A stretch of DNA of 64,000 nucleotides from Thiocystis violascens DSM 198 (GCF_000227745.2 NC_018012.1:3965412-4029411); one strand, 5' to 3'; numbered from the stretch's first letter, positions 10,384-22,366 are shown. The notes: generated by a model from the sequence alone, not told the origin. Program-made: numbers and translations.

Positions 10384-10578
10384 TCAGTCGTCGTCATTCA
10401 TAGATGGTCCGCCACCGCCCCGTAGAATGGGACGGACGGGTTCAGGAAGGGCGCGAATATCCGGGGCCTTGGCGCGTGAAGCCGTGCGTGCTTCGATGGC
10501 CTCACCACGAACGGCTTCATGGACATCGCGAGCGGTTGCAGGGGCGCGCTTACGATCACGCGCGAGAACGTATCTCAT
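10384..10578 (-). CDS. Short ORF coupled to draT, partly built from a repeat
   Basis: 64 residues beginning MRYVLARDRKRAPATA. Its ATG overlaps the draT stop (ATGA at 10575-10578), so it is probably translated. Positions 10478-10535 within it match a palindromic intergenic repeat also found at 42628 and 56468, so much of the coding sequence is repeat-derived. Function unknown. It may be a spurious or newly arisen frame. Confidence 0.35.
   Translation of the reverse strand: MRYVLARDRKRAPATARDVHEAVRGEAIEARTASRAKAPDIRALPEPVRPILRGGGGPSMNDDD
10478..10535. repeat. Palindromic repeat family D, copy 1
   Basis: GAAGCCGTGCGTGCTTCGAT followed by GGCCTCACCACGAACGGCTTC. Inverted ends (GAAGCCGT / ACGGCTTC) match copies at 42628-42671 and 56468-56559, and the preceding CTTGGCGCGT is shared with the last. 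It lies inside a reading frame. Confidence 0.6.
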
Positions 10579-11456
10579 AGCGTCGCGATATCGACCTCGT
10601 AGACTCCGCCAATCACCACATATTCATCTTCGCCCTTGAGCATCCCTGGCAGCAGGCGGTTATAGAAGAAGACCTTGGGCAGCGGTACCTCGGCTTCCAG
10701 GATGTAATCGCCAAACTCGTCCGCCCGCTCGCGGTGGCTGGTGAAGCTGTTGAGGTTGTTGAACAGCACGCGATGCAGTCCGTCGTCGCAGGTCTCCTGA
10801 ATTTCGTGCTCGTCCATGCGGTTGATGCCGCGATAGAGCCGGAGATGGGCGCGGTCCGGGAATTCGCGCGCCAGTTCGTACTGACAATAGGTATAGAGCA
10901 GGTCGAGCTGCGACTCCAGCGCGTTGGTGGCGTAGAGACCGCGGGTGCCTTCGGTTAGATAACGCTGATAAGCCTCGCCGTCGCGATCAAGCAGCGAGCC
11001 CGCGTGATGCCGGGCGAGCAGGCCGAAACGGCTTTCGACCCAGCGTTTCAGCACCGCGCCCTCGCGTCCGTCCGAATCGAACGACCAGCCGCGCACCAGG
11101 CGCGGATAGTTGGCGTTCGCCCGCGCTTTACGCCCCCGCCCCGGCGTCAGTCCCGCCTCGTCCAACTCGTCGAGCAGGAAATTCACCGTCATGTAGTCCT
11201 GGAAACGCTGGGCACGTTCCGGGTGGCTCGGGAAGCCGGCCAGGGTGCGGAACAGGTCTGCGTGGAAATCCTGGATGCCGTCGATCTCCAGTGGCACCGG
11301 ATGCTTCTGGTAGGTCAGGCTGCCTAGGATCACCGCCGGCAGGTTGCAGCGGTTGAAGGGCAGTCGGGCGCTGGGCGGAAGGGTCGGCAGTTTGAGGGTG
11401 TCGTTTGGTCGATTCAACGGTTGTCCGGTTTGTCTGTTGCGATCCATACAGCGCAT
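10575..11456 (-). CDS. draT: NAD+--dinitrogen-reductase ADP-ribosyltransferase
   Basis: 293 residues. The N-terminal LPPSARLPFNRCNLPAVILG and LTYQKHPVPLEIDG are characteristic of DraT, as are RLYRGINRMDEHEI and NNLNSFTSHRERADEFGD further on. DraT transfers ADP-ribose from NAD+ to an arginine of NifH, switching nitrogenase off in response to ammonium or darkness. The target arginine (R101 here) is present in the NifH encoded 170 bases away on the other strand. No draG (the removing hydrolase) is in the window. An in-frame ATG at 11447 is an alternative start. The NifA-type site 11435-11450 lies inside the 5' coding end. Confidence 0.93.
   Translation of the reverse strand: MRCMDRNRQTGQPLNRPNDTLKLPTLPPSARLPFNRCNLPAVILGSLTYQKHPVPLEIDGIQDFHADLFRTLAGFPSHPERAQRFQDYMTVNFLLDELDEAGLTPGRGRKARANANYPRLVRGWSFDSDGREGAVLKRWVESRFGLLARHHAGSLLDRDGEAYQRYLTEGTRGLYATNALESQLDLLYTYCQYELAREFPDRAHLRLYRGINRMDEHEIQETCDDGLHRVLFNNLNSFTSHRERADEFGDYILEAEVPLPKVFFYNRLLPGMLKGEDEYVVIGGVYEVDIATL
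11435..11450 (+). promoter_or_regulatory. NifA upstream activator site
   Basis: TGTTGCGATCCATACA matches TGT-N10-ACA exactly and lies 99 bases before the -24 element of the nifH promoter, the usual distance for NifA. It overlaps the first codons of draT on the other strand. Confidence 0.7.
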
Positions 11457-11480
11457 GCGGCTTTGTCGGGGATGCCACCA

Positions 11481-11506
11481 TCTCGAATTTCTCTCGAAAT
11501 TCGAGA
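11481..11506. promoter_or_regulatory. 11-bp inverted repeat in the draT-nifH gap
   Basis: TCTCGAATTTC and its exact complement flank a 4-base loop. It lies between the NifA site and the sigma-54 promoter and just upstream of draT. It may bind a regulator of draT or aid bending between NifA and sigma-54 polymerase. The flanking DNA (11507-11530) is very AT-rich. Confidence 0.45.
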
Positions 11507-11532
11507 TAATAAATTATAAAACAAGAATTTAG

Positions 11533-12574
<1,042 letters not shown>

Positions 12575-12583
12575 ATGCCGGGA

Positions 12584-12612
12584 GTCCGCGCATTGGCGGC
12601 ACGGCAGGAGCA
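12584..12612 (+). promoter_or_regulatory. Leader block before nifD, shared with nifK
   Basis: The block has a small CCGC/GCGG hairpin followed by GGCAGGAGCA, the ribosome site 8 bases before nifD ATG. 25 of 29 positions match the block before nifK (14205-14233). Confidence 0.5.
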
Positions 12613-12618
12613 ATCAGC

Positions 12619-14103
12619 ATGACAGCAATGACTCGCGAAGAGACCCAGGCCCTCATCCAGGAGGTGCTTGAGGCGTATCCGGACAAGGCGAAAAAGGATC
12701 GCGCCAAGCATCTGGCCGTCAACGATCAGTCGATCGAGCAGTCCAAGAAGTGCATCACCTCCAACCGCAAATCGCTGCCCGGCGTCATGACCGTGCGCGG
12801 TTGCGCCTACGCCGGCTCCAAGGGCGTGGTCTGGGGGCCGATCAAGGACATGATCCATATTTCCCACGGTCCGGTCGGCTGCGGTCAGTATTCGCGCGCC
12901 GGTCGTCGTAACTATTACATCGGTCATACCGGTGTGAACACCTTCGGCACCATGAACTTCACCTCGGATTTCCAGGAGAAGGACATCGTGTTCGGCGGCG
13001 ATAAGAAGCTCGCCAAGCTGATCGACGAGATCGAGGGGCTGTTCCCGCTCTCCAAGGGCATCACGGTCCAGTCCGAGTGTCCGATCGGTCTGATCGGCGA
13101 CGACATCGAGGCGGTGTCCAAGAAGAAGGGTAAGGAGCTTGAGAAGCCGATCGTCCCGGTGCGTTGCGAGGGCTTCCGCGGCGTGTCTCAATCGTTGGGT
13201 CATCACATCGCCAACGACGCCATCCGCGACTGGGTCATCGGCAACCGCGACGGCGACGAGTCCTTCGCGACCACGCCCTATGACGTGGCCGTGATCGGCG
13301 ACTACAACATCGGCGGCGATGCCTGGGCCTCGCGTATCCTGCTCGAAGAAATGGGTCTGCGCGTGGTGGCTCAGTGGTCCGGCGACGGCACCCTGGCCGA
13401 GATGGAGCTGACCCCCAAGGTCAAGCTGAATCTCATCCACTGCTATCGCTCGATGAACTACATCAGCCGCTTCATGGAAGAGAAGTACGGGATTCCGTGG
13501 ATGGAGTACAACTTCTTCGGCCCGACCAAGATCGCCGAGTCGTTGCGCAAGATCGCCGCCTTCTTCGACGAGACCATCCAGGCCAACGCCGAGAAGGTCA
13601 TCGCCAAGTACGAGGCCGAATACCAGGCGATCATCGCCAAGTACCGTCCGCGTCTGGAAGGCAAGCGTGTGATGTTGTACGTCGGCGGTCTGCGTCCGCG
13701 TCACGTCATCGGCGCCTACGAAGATCTCGGCATGGAGGTGGTCGGCACCGGCTACGAGTTCGCCCATAACGACGATTATGACCGCACCATCAAGGACATG
13801 GGTAACGCGACCCTGCTCTATGACGACGTGACCGGCTACGAGTTCGAGGAATTCGTCAAGAAGATCAAGCCCGACCTGATCGGTTCCGGCATCAAGGAAA
13901 AGTACATCTTCCAGAAGATGGGCGTGCCCTTCCGTCAGATGCATTCCTGGGATTATTCCGGTCCTTATCACGGCTATGACGGCTTCGCCATCTTCGCCCG
14001 CGACATGGACATGACGATCAATAACCCCTGCTGGAAAAGCATGCAGGCGCCCTGGCTGAAGTCCGCCGAGGGCGAGGCCGAGAAACTGGCCGCCAGCGCC
14101 TAA
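12619..14103 (+). CDS. nifD: Nitrogenase molybdenum-iron protein alpha chain
   Basis: 494 residues, normal for the family. P-cluster ligands C62 ([10 protein letters not shown]), C88 ([10 protein letters not shown]) and C154 ([12 protein letters not shown]) sit at the same numbers as in Azotobacter. The FeMo-cofactor His lies in [18 protein letters not shown] and the cofactor Cys in [12 protein letters not shown]. The protein forms the alpha2beta2 dinitrogenase with NifK and reduces N2. It is the second gene of the nif operon, with AGGAG 8 bases upstream. The 109-base gap from nifH is filled by a palindromic repeat. Confidence 0.98.
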   Translation: MTAMTREETQALIQEVLEAYPDKAKKDRAKHLAVNDQSIEQSKKCITSNRKSLPGVMTVRGCAYAGSKGVVWGPIKDMIHISHGPVGCGQYSRAGRRNYYIGHTGVNTFGTMNFTSDFQEKDIVFGGDKKLAKLIDEIEGLFPLSKGITVQSECPIGLIGDDIEAVSKKKGKELEKPIVPVRCEGFRGVSQSLGHHIANDAIRDWVIGNRDGDESFATTPYDVAVIGDYNIGGDAWASRILLEEMGLRVVAQWSGDGTLAEMELTPKVKLNLIHCYRSMNYISRFMEEKYGIPWMEYNFFGPTKIAESLRKIAAFFDETIQANAEKVIAKYEAEYQAIIAKYRPRLEGKRVMLYVGGLRPRHVIGAYEDLGMEVVGTGYEFAHNDDYDRTIKDMGNATLLYDDVTGYEFEEFVKKIKPDLIGSGIKEKYIFQKMGVPFRQMHSWDYSGPYHGYDGFAIFARDMDMTINNPCWKSMQAPWLKSAEGEAEKLAASA

Positions 14104-14204
14104 TTGATCTAGCCGCCAGCTTCCAGCGGCCTGCCTCCAGCAAATCGATCTGGTGGCTGGACGTTGGCGGCTGGAAGCCCCGACGACCCCTTTTTCATGT
14201 CTGC

Positions 14205-14233
14205 GTCCGCCGATTAGCGGCGCGGCAGGAGCA
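14205..14233 (+). promoter_or_regulatory. Leader block before nifK, copy of the nifD leader
   Basis: GTCCGCCGATTAGCGGCGCG then GCAGGAGCA, with the ribosome site AGGAG 7 bases before nifK ATG. Nearly identical to 12584-12612, with the hairpin bases changed in a compensating way. The rest of the 135-base nifD-nifK gap (14104-14204) holds interleaved copies of CCGCCAGC and CTTCCAGC in both orientations. Confidence 0.5.
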
Positions 14234-14238
14234 CACTC

Positions 14239-15810
14239 ATGAGCCAGATTGCCGACAAGATCAAACCCTGTTACCCGCTGTTCGGCGATGCCGACTATGT
14301 CGAAAACCTCGGCAACAAGCGCAAGACCGTCGAGGAAGCCCATTCGATCGACAAGATCGAAGAGGTCTTCAAGTGGACCACCACCCAGGAATATCAGGAG
14401 CTGAACTTCAAGCGCGAAGCCCTGACCATCAACCCGGCCAAGGCCTGTCAGCCGCTTGGCGCCGTGCTCTGCGCGCTCGGTTTCGAGAAGACCCTACCCT
14501 ACGTGCATGGCTCGCAAGGCTGCGTTGCCTATTTCCGCTCCTATTTCAACCGTCACTTCAAGGAGCCGATCGCCTGCGTGTCCGACTCCATGACCGAGGA
14601 CGCGGCGGTGTTCGGCGGCCAGAAAAACATGTTCGACGGCCTGGAAAACGCCAAGGCGCTCTACCAGCCCGACATGATCGCGGTCAGCACCACCTGCATG
14701 GCCGAGGTCATCGGCGACGACCTCAACGCCTTCATCGGCAACTCGCGCAAGGAAGGGCATATTCCGGAGAATTTTCCAGTTCCCTTCGCCCATACCCCGA
14801 GCTTCGTCGGCAGCCACACCACCGGCTGGGACAACATGTTCGAGGGTATTCAGCGTCACCTCACGCTGAACTACATGGATGACAAGGTCGTCGGCAAGAA
14901 CGGCAAGATCAACCTGGTGCCCGGCTTCGAGACCTATCTGGGCAACTACCGCGTCATGCACCGCATGATGAAGGAGATGGGCGTCGACTACAGCCTGCTG
15001 TGCGACCCGACCGAGGTGCTGGATACCCCGGCCGATGGCGAGTTCCGCATGTACGCGGGCGGCACCACGCTCGACGAGATGCGCGACGCGCCGAACGCCA
15101 TCGATACCCTCTTGTTGCAGCCCTGGCAGTTACCGAAGGCCAAGAAATTCGCCCAGATCACCTGGAAGCACGAGGCCAGCCACATTGAGATCCCGATGGG
15201 TCTGGAGTGGACCGACGAGTTTCTGATGAAGGTCTCCGCGCTGAGCGGCAAGCCGATCCCGGAATCGCTGGCGAAGGAGCGCGGCCGTCTGGTCGACATG
15301 ATGACTGACAGCCACACCTGGCTGCACGGCAAGAAGTTCGCGCTCTACGGCGATGCCGACTATGTGTTGGGCATGGTCAAGTTCCTGCTGGAACTGGGCG
15401 CCGAGCCGACGCATATCCTCTGCAACCAGGCCAACAAGCGCTGGAAGAAAGAGGTCGAAAAGGTGTTGGCTTCGTCGCCCTATGGCGCGAACGGCACGGT
15501 CTATATCGGCTACGATCTGTGGCACCTGCGTTCGCTGTGCTTCACCGACAAGCCGGACTTCCTGATCGGCAACAGCTACGGCAAGTTCATCCAGCGCGAC
15601 ACCCTGCACAAGGGCAAGGAATTCGAGGTACCGTTGATCCGCATCGGCTTCCCGATCTTCGACCGTCATCACCTGCATCGCATGACGACCCTGGGCTACG
15701 AGGGTGCCATGTACATCCTCACCACCCTGGTCAACGCGGTGCTGGAGCGTCTCGACGAAGAGACCCGCGACATGGGCGTGACCGATTACAACTATGACCT
15801 GGTAAGGTAA
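14239..15810 (+). CDS. nifK: Nitrogenase molybdenum-iron protein beta chain
   Basis: 523 residues. P-cluster ligands are visible at C70 (NPAKACQPLG), C95 (VHGSQGCVAYF) and the later STTCMAEVIGDD cysteine. The conserved RHFKEPIACVSDSMTEDAAV segment follows C95. It pairs with NifD to form dinitrogenase and shares the P-cluster. The C-terminal end is typical. It is translated from its own AGGAG site. After the stop comes another family A palindrome, then nifT. Confidence 0.98.
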   Translation: MSQIADKIKPCYPLFGDADYVENLGNKRKTVEEAHSIDKIEEVFKWTTTQEYQELNFKREALTINPAKACQPLGAVLCALGFEKTLPYVHGSQGCVAYFRSYFNRHFKEPIACVSDSMTEDAAVFGGQKNMFDGLENAKALYQPDMIAVSTTCMAEVIGDDLNAFIGNSRKEGHIPENFPVPFAHTPSFVGSHTTGWDNMFEGIQRHLTLNYMDDKVVGKNGKINLVPGFETYLGNYRVMHRMMKEMGVDYSLLCDPTEVLDTPADGEFRMYAGGTTLDEMRDAPNAIDTLLLQPWQLPKAKKFAQITWKHEASHIEIPMGLEWTDEFLMKVSALSGKPIPESLAKERGRLVDMMTDSHTWLHGKKFALYGDADYVLGMVKFLLELGAEPTHILCNQANKRWKKEVEKVLASSPYGANGTVYIGYDLWHLRSLCFTDKPDFLIGNSYGKFIQRDTLHKGKEFEVPLIRIGFPIFDRHHLHRMTTLGYEGAMYILTTLVNAVLERLDEETRDMGVTDYNYDLVR

Positions 15811-15815
15811 TTTCC

Positions 15816-15897
15816 GTAGGGTACGCATCGCGTACCTTTCCCGGAACAGCCTCGCTGAAAAACGAACGACCGGGAAGGTACGCGATGCGTACCCTAC
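15816..15897. repeat. Palindromic repeat family A after nifK
   Basis: The left arm 15816-15836 is identical to the nifH-nifD copy. The right arm GGTACGCGATGCGTACCCTA is at 15877-15897. It likely forms an mRNA hairpin between nifK and nifT. A half-copy (GGTACGCGATGCGT) is found at 53792-53805 before the nitric oxide reductase gene. Confidence 0.75.
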
Positions 15898-15972
15898 AGG
15901 TCTGGGAGTTTTCGGGAGAGTCAAAAGGTATCTCGGATTCGCCGCGCGAATCCGAGCGACGAGGCAAGCGCA

Positions 15973-16191
15973 ATGCCCAATGTGATGATTCGCAAGAACG
16001 ACGCGGGAGATCTGCTCTTTTACGTCGCCAAGAAAGATATGGAAGAGACCATCGCCTCGGTGGAATTGGATACCGCCGAGACCTGGGGTGGCGACGTGGA
16101 ACTGACCGATGGGTCGCGCTGGTATATTGACCCCATCAGCCCGCCGCCCGTGTTTCCGACCACCCTGCGCTTCAAGCGCGGTGACGAATGA
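15973..16191 (+). CDS. nifT: NifT/FixU family protein
   Basis: 72 residues: PNVMIRKNDAGDLLFYVAKK, then an ETWGGDVELTDGSRWYIDP segment typical of NifT. A small nif-operon protein of unclear role, possibly in cofactor processing; mutants often have little phenotype. It follows nifK, as in many diazotrophs. Confidence 0.92.
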   Translation: MPNVMIRKNDAGDLLFYVAKKDMEETIASVELDTAETWGGDVELTDGSRWYIDPISPPPVFPTTLRFKRGDE

Positions 16192-16207
16192 CCTCTGGAG
16201 AATTGCT

Positions 16208-16408
16208 ATGTCGATGAAAATCGTCCGTGAAATCTGTACCGCCTGTGGCGACTGCGAGCCGGTCTGCCCGACCCAGTCCATCACGCCCTGGAAGGGCGTT
16301 TTCAAGATCGACGCCAACACCTGCAGCGAATGCGAGGGCGATGGCGAGCCCGGCACGCCGCAATGTCTCGAAGTCTGCATGGAAGACGACTGCATCGTCC
16401 CCGTCTAA
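16208..16408 (+). CDS. 2[4Fe-4S] ferredoxin, nif-associated
   Basis: 66 residues. The first cluster motif is CTACGDCEPVCP (C-x2-C-x2-C-x3-C). The second is CSEC, then a 10-residue insertion, then CLEVC, followed by an extra Cys near the C-terminus (MEDDCIVP). An insertion in the second motif is a mark of Chromatium-type ferredoxins. Such proteins are low-potential electron donors, here probably for nitrogenase or cofactor assembly. It starts 16 bases after nifT; a CTCTGGAG site precedes the ATG. Confidence 0.92.
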   Translation: MSMKIVREICTACGDCEPVCPTQSITPWKGVFKIDANTCSECEGDGEPGTPQCLEVCMEDDCIVPV

Positions 16409-16435
16409 CCGCTTCGAGTCCCCGGAGCGCTGCCC

Positions 16436-16463
16436 CTGGGAGCGCCGGCTTGTAGCCGGCGCC
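16436..16463. repeat. Palindromic repeat family E, copy 1
   Basis: CTGGGAGCGCCGGCTTGTAG then CCGGCGCC. The GGAGCGCCG start and stem match the copy at 45251-45280. It is a hairpin between the ferredoxin gene and nafY. Confidence 0.5.
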
Positions 16464-16547
16464 AGGCTCGCTCAACCACGAGCCGTCCAACCGAAAGTCG
16501 GCCCCCAAACAAAGCCGATCAGGCAACCGCAATCGAGGAACCTCGCC

Positions 16548-17255
16548 ATGTCCACCGGCCCTCTCTCCGACGACATCGCACTGCGAATCGCGCTGGCCGC
16601 CCGCACCCTGCCAGACACCGACCCGGCGCGCCTGATCCGGGTACTCAAGGACGCCGTCGGTTTGCCGCCGACCGCCGAGAGCCTTGCCGGACTCAAGGTC
16701 AAGGATCTGAAACAAGCCGCCGACGGCGAATTCGCCGACCTCGATCAAGCCGTCCTCAAAGCCGCCCTCGCTATTCTCAAGGGCGACAGCGGTCTCGATC
16801 TGACCCCGCCGCCAGCGACCGAACCCTATGCGGAGGGCGACATGCCCGACTCCATCCGGGTCGCCTGCGCATCCGATACCGGCGAGGAACTCGACGGACA
16901 TTTCGGCGCCGCCCGCCGCTTCCTCGTCTATCAGGTCTCGACCACCGAGCATCGTCTGATCGACGTTCGCACCGTCGACGAGAGCAGCCCCAGCGACGAC
17001 AAGAACGCCGCCCGCGCCGCCCTGATCGCCGACTGTCAGGTGCTCTATGTCGTCTCCATCGGTGGACCGGCGGCGGCCAAGGTCATCAAAAAAGACATCC
17101 ATCCGATCAAGGACGACAAGGGCGGCAGCGCCCGCGAACGCATGCTCGCCCTGCAGACCATCCTGGCCGACAAGGCACCGCCCTGGCTGGCCAAGGCCAT
17201 GGGCCATGCGCCAGAGGAACGGATCCGCTTCGACCGCGACGAGGTCGATGCCTGA
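16548..17255 (+). CDS. nafY: NafY/NifX-family FeMo-cofactor-binding protein
   Basis: 235 residues in two parts. Residues 1-85 are helical (IALAARTLPDTDPARLIRVL), like the N-terminal dinitrogenase-binding domain of NafY. From about 100 onward (IRVACASDTGEELDGHFGAA, then FLVYQVSTTEHRLIDVR) there is a NifX/NifY-type cofactor-binding domain, with CQVLYVVSIGGPAAAKVIKK. NafY-type proteins hold apo-dinitrogenase and the FeMo-cofactor during assembly. The ATG at 16548 follows GAGGA. The stop overlaps the next gene (TGATG). Confidence 0.88.
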   Translation: MSTGPLSDDIALRIALAARTLPDTDPARLIRVLKDAVGLPPTAESLAGLKVKDLKQAADGEFADLDQAVLKAALAILKGDSGLDLTPPPATEPYAEGDMPDSIRVACASDTGEELDGHFGAARRFLVYQVSTTEHRLIDVRTVDESSPSDDKNAARAALIADCQVLYVVSIGGPAAAKVIKKDIHPIKDDKGGSARERMLALQTILADKAPPWLAKAMGHAPEERIRFDRDEVDA

Positions 17256-17521
17256 TGGAACCGAACCGCCTCCAGCAGATCGCCGCGATCGTCCGGCAAG
17301 CCGGTCTCAACGAGCAGACCCTCGCGGTCTTGCGCGAGACCTTCGGCGACACGCATTTCACCAGTTGCCTGGACGATGACGTGGGCAACGTCGAACCCGT
17401 GCATCGGGACACGGCTTTCAACGTCTATCTGGTGGACGGGCGCGAGCACTGCCTGAAACTCACCACCGATCTCCAGTCCGCGACCGGCGTTCTGCTCGCC
17501 CAGGTCGATGACGCGGACTGA
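17255..17521 (+). CDS. DUF6129-type nif-cluster small protein
   Basis: 88 residues. AAIVRQAGLNEQTLAVLRE is followed by FGDTHFTSCLDDDV and AFNVYLVDGREHCLKLTTDL. This layout is seen in short uncharacterised proteins beside nafY/LRV genes in gammaproteobacterial nif clusters. Its ATG overlaps the nafY stop, so it is co-translated. The function is unknown; a role in cofactor loading or sensing is only inferred from context. Confidence 0.7.
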   Translation: MEPNRLQQIAAIVRQAGLNEQTLAVLRETFGDTHFTSCLDDDVGNVEPVHRDTAFNVYLVDGREHCLKLTTDLQSATGVLLAQVDDAD

Positions 17522-18284
17522 TTCCGCCCGGATGCGCGCGACCATGGACTCGCCGGCGGACGACGGCGCGCGAACCTCGGTCAACCACTGTCGCGGCTGC
17601 CCGCATCGCCGCGATCTGCTGACCGAGGGCCGCTGTGTCCCCGGCGATGTCTGCGTGCGCGCCATGAGCGGACGGCAGATCGAGCGCTTCTTTCGCGTCA
17701 ACCCCGCGCTTGCCGACGATTACGCGGGCGACAGCTTCTGGGAGCGCCGCGCGATCGCCGCGCGCTATCTCTCGCAGAAAAAGCTCCTGCACCTGATTCA
17801 TGACCCGGACGAAGTGGTACGCCGGGTGCTCGCCTATCGCCTGCCGATCGAGGCGCTGGATGCCCTGATCGGCGACCCGGATCGCGAGGTGCGGGTGACG
17901 GTGGCGGATCGTCTGCCGCCGGATCGGATCGAGCGACTCGCCGCCGACCCGGACTATCTGGTCCGTCAATATGTCGCCCGGCGGCTTGCGCCAGGGCGTC
18001 TGTTCCGTTTGATCCGCGACCCCGACCGTCAGGTGCGGGCGATGGTCGCCGAACGGCTGCCGCTCGAAAGCCTGGGACTGATGCGCGACGACCCCGAGCC
18101 GGAAATCCGGCTCACGGTCGCCAAACGGATCGGTTTCGCGGAGGCCGAACGCATGCGCACCGATCCCGATTGGCGGGTGCGCGCGCAGCTTGCCGAGCGT
18201 CTGCCGCAAGACATGCTTGGCCCGCTGCTCGAAGACCCCGATCCCGACGTGCGCGCGATCGCGCGGGAGCGGGGATGTCATTAA
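17508..18284 (+). CDS. Leucine-rich-variant (LRV) repeat 4Fe-4S protein
   Basis: 258 residues. The N-terminal cluster motif CRGCPHRRDLL then CVPGDVC (C-x2-C-x11-C-x5-C) matches the LRV FeS4 domain. From about residue 95 the protein consists of roughly 24-residue repeats with the core L-x2-L-x2-D-x-D-x2-VR (for example LIGDPDREVRVTVADRLP), as in the Azotobacter vinelandii LRV protein encoded by its nif cluster. It overlaps the previous gene by 14 bases. In-frame ATGs at 17532 and 17544 are alternative starts. Probably a protein-binding scaffold with a redox cluster; the partner is unknown. Confidence 0.88.
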   Translation: MTRTDSARMRATMDSPADDGARTSVNHCRGCPHRRDLLTEGRCVPGDVCVRAMSGRQIERFFRVNPALADDYAGDSFWERRAIAARYLSQKKLLHLIHDPDEVVRRVLAYRLPIEALDALIGDPDREVRVTVADRLPPDRIERLAADPDYLVRQYVARRLAPGRLFRLIRDPDRQVRAMVAERLPLESLGLMRDDPEPEIRLTVAKRIGFAEAERMRTDPDWRVRAQLAERLPQDMLGPLLEDPDPDVRAIARERGCH

Positions 18285-18377
18285 TCATGTAAGCCGCGTT
18301 CTCGCCGATAGCCAGGTGTTGATACCGACCTGGCCATGACTTGAATTGGCGCGGTTTAAAAACCACGGAACGATAGC

Positions 18378-19337
18378 GTGAATACAGCGAGCTACCTGAA
18401 TTCCGGATTGACAACCGATCTCCAGTTGCGGATCGCGGAGGTCTGCCAAGCGGTTGACGTGTCCGACGGCATCGAACCTCTGGTCAACGTTGTCCAAGCA
18501 CTGTTGCCCGATCTCTCCGTGACGCATGCGATGACACGCGGCGGCTGGCATCGGCTGGGCGGCGTGGTGGATCTGGACGGCAACCGGATCGCCCACAACA
18601 TCACCGACTGGGCCGAGGCCGAATCCGGCGGCGATATCGACGAGCTGATGTTCAAGCTCTCGGATGTGCGTTACTTCGCCACCCGACTCAACGGCCAGAC
18701 CCACTATCTGGTCGCCCAGACCGGTCCACTGGCCAGCGATTTCATCCAGATCGAGATCGAGCAACTGCAGGAAGTCCTCGACCGCTGCATCGCGGATCCC
18801 GACTGGTTCCCCGACAGCATTGCCGACTTCGTCGATCCGATCGATTTTCCGCGCCTGGAGCCCGAACCGGTCGGCGCGCCGCGCCTGGCGTTCCGGCGAC
18901 TGGTCAAGGTCGCCGATCTGATCGCCTCCAGGGATACCGGACCACGGCTGCGTCGTTTTTTCGACGATTGGGATCGCAGTTCGGCGGTCGAGTCGGAGGG
19001 CTTCTGTCATCACTGGGTGCTCGCGCTACGCGAATATCAGGATCGCGATGGCGACGGACATCTGAGCGCCAAGCCGGTGCCCGTGCTGGCCTCCCAGGTT
19101 CCGGCCCTGCCCGATGCCGAGGTGGAGCGGGGCGCTGGCCTGGCGAACCAGATCCACGGCTTCGACCGCGAGGTTGGCTACCCCTTCGCCTGGTATTTCC
19201 ACATGCTGACCAACCGCAAGGTCTCGCACAAACTGGCCGAGGCCGTTCACGCCGACCTGATGGGCGCCTATGCCTACCTGCCGGCCCGCGACCTGCGGGT
19301 GTTGCGCGACTGGTATCAGGAGCCCTACGGGATCTGA
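18378..19337 (+). CDS. nif-linked protein of unknown function
   Basis: 319 residues, acidic and soluble, no signal peptide or membrane segment. Recognisable stretches are DGNRIAHNITDWAEAESGGD, RYFATRLNGQTHYLVAQTGP and an aromatic C-terminal part (REVGYPFAWYFHMLTNRKVS, then LRDWYQEPYGI). I do not recognise the family. It is 93 bases after the LRV gene in the same orientation and may belong to the nif operon or be regulated apart from it. A GCGGTTTAAAAACC repeat tail precedes it at about 18350. Confidence 0.7.
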   Translation: MNTASYLNSGLTTDLQLRIAEVCQAVDVSDGIEPLVNVVQALLPDLSVTHAMTRGGWHRLGGVVDLDGNRIAHNITDWAEAESGGDIDELMFKLSDVRYFATRLNGQTHYLVAQTGPLASDFIQIEIEQLQEVLDRCIADPDWFPDSIADFVDPIDFPRLEPEPVGAPRLAFRRLVKVADLIASRDTGPRLRRFFDDWDRSSAVESEGFCHHWVLALREYQDRDGDGHLSAKPVPVLASQVPALPDAEVERGAGLANQIHGFDREVGYPFAWYFHMLTNRKVSHKLAEAVHADLMGAYAYLPARDLRVLRDWYQEPYGI

Positions 19338-19403
19338 ATCGGATTCAACGCCGTGTTTCGCGTCAACTGCGCTCCAGACGTTCCAGGGCTTGATTGTACT
19401 TGG

Positions 19404-19499
19404 AAACCGTCCAGCAAATTATTTCCCGAAGCGCTGAAACCGACGGCCAAGTCGCCCGCAAGCGGGCTCCTACGCGCCTCGTAGAAGCCCGCTCGGGCG
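19404..19499. repeat. Palindromic repeat family B, copy 1
   Basis: AAACCGTCCAGCAAATTATT at the left, then CCGACGGCCAAGTCGCCCGC, AAGCGGGCTCCTACG and a diverged return arm. An inverted copy about 95% alike lies at 28757-28856. It abuts a truncated LOG-family gene. Confidence 0.7.
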
Positions 19500-19800
19500 C
19501 CGCCGATACTTCGCGATCGTCTCGGACGCCGATATCGTCGTCCCTGGCGGGATCGGCACGTTGCTGGAGTCCATGCTGGTCTGGCAGCTCCAGCAGGTGC
19601 GCCACCTGACACCCCGCTCATCTTCGTCGGCGACAGTTTGGGCCAAGCTGCTCGACTGGGCGCGCCGAACCATGCGCCGCCCCGGCTTCGAGCTGGCCAA
19701 CGCCGATGACACGGACATCCCCCAGTGCGTGACGATCGCCGACGAGGCGATGGCGATCCTGTGGGAACGGCATGCGCAGTGGCGGCAAGAGGGTAAGCCA
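19498..19800 (+). pseudogene. LOG-family (lysine decarboxylase-like) remnant
   Basis: The frame beginning at 19498 reads RRYFAIVSDADIVVPGGIGT then LLESMLVWQLQQVRHL. PGGIGTLLE is the PGGxGTxxE signature of LOG nucleotide-binding proteins (5'-monophosphate phosphoribohydrolases). A local frameshift follows: TPLIFVGD appears in another frame, then the original frame resumes as WAKLLDWARRTMRRPGFELA and IADEAMAILWERHAQWRQEG. The N-terminal half is missing, cut off at the family B repeat. Not functional. Confidence 0.65.
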
Positions 19801-19867
19801 TGCATGCCCTACAATGATAACGGCGGAAGACGGAAACACATCGACCACTCAGCGAGGAGTCTCGGCC

Positions 19868-22362
<2,495 letters not shown>

Positions 22363-22366
<4 letters not shown>

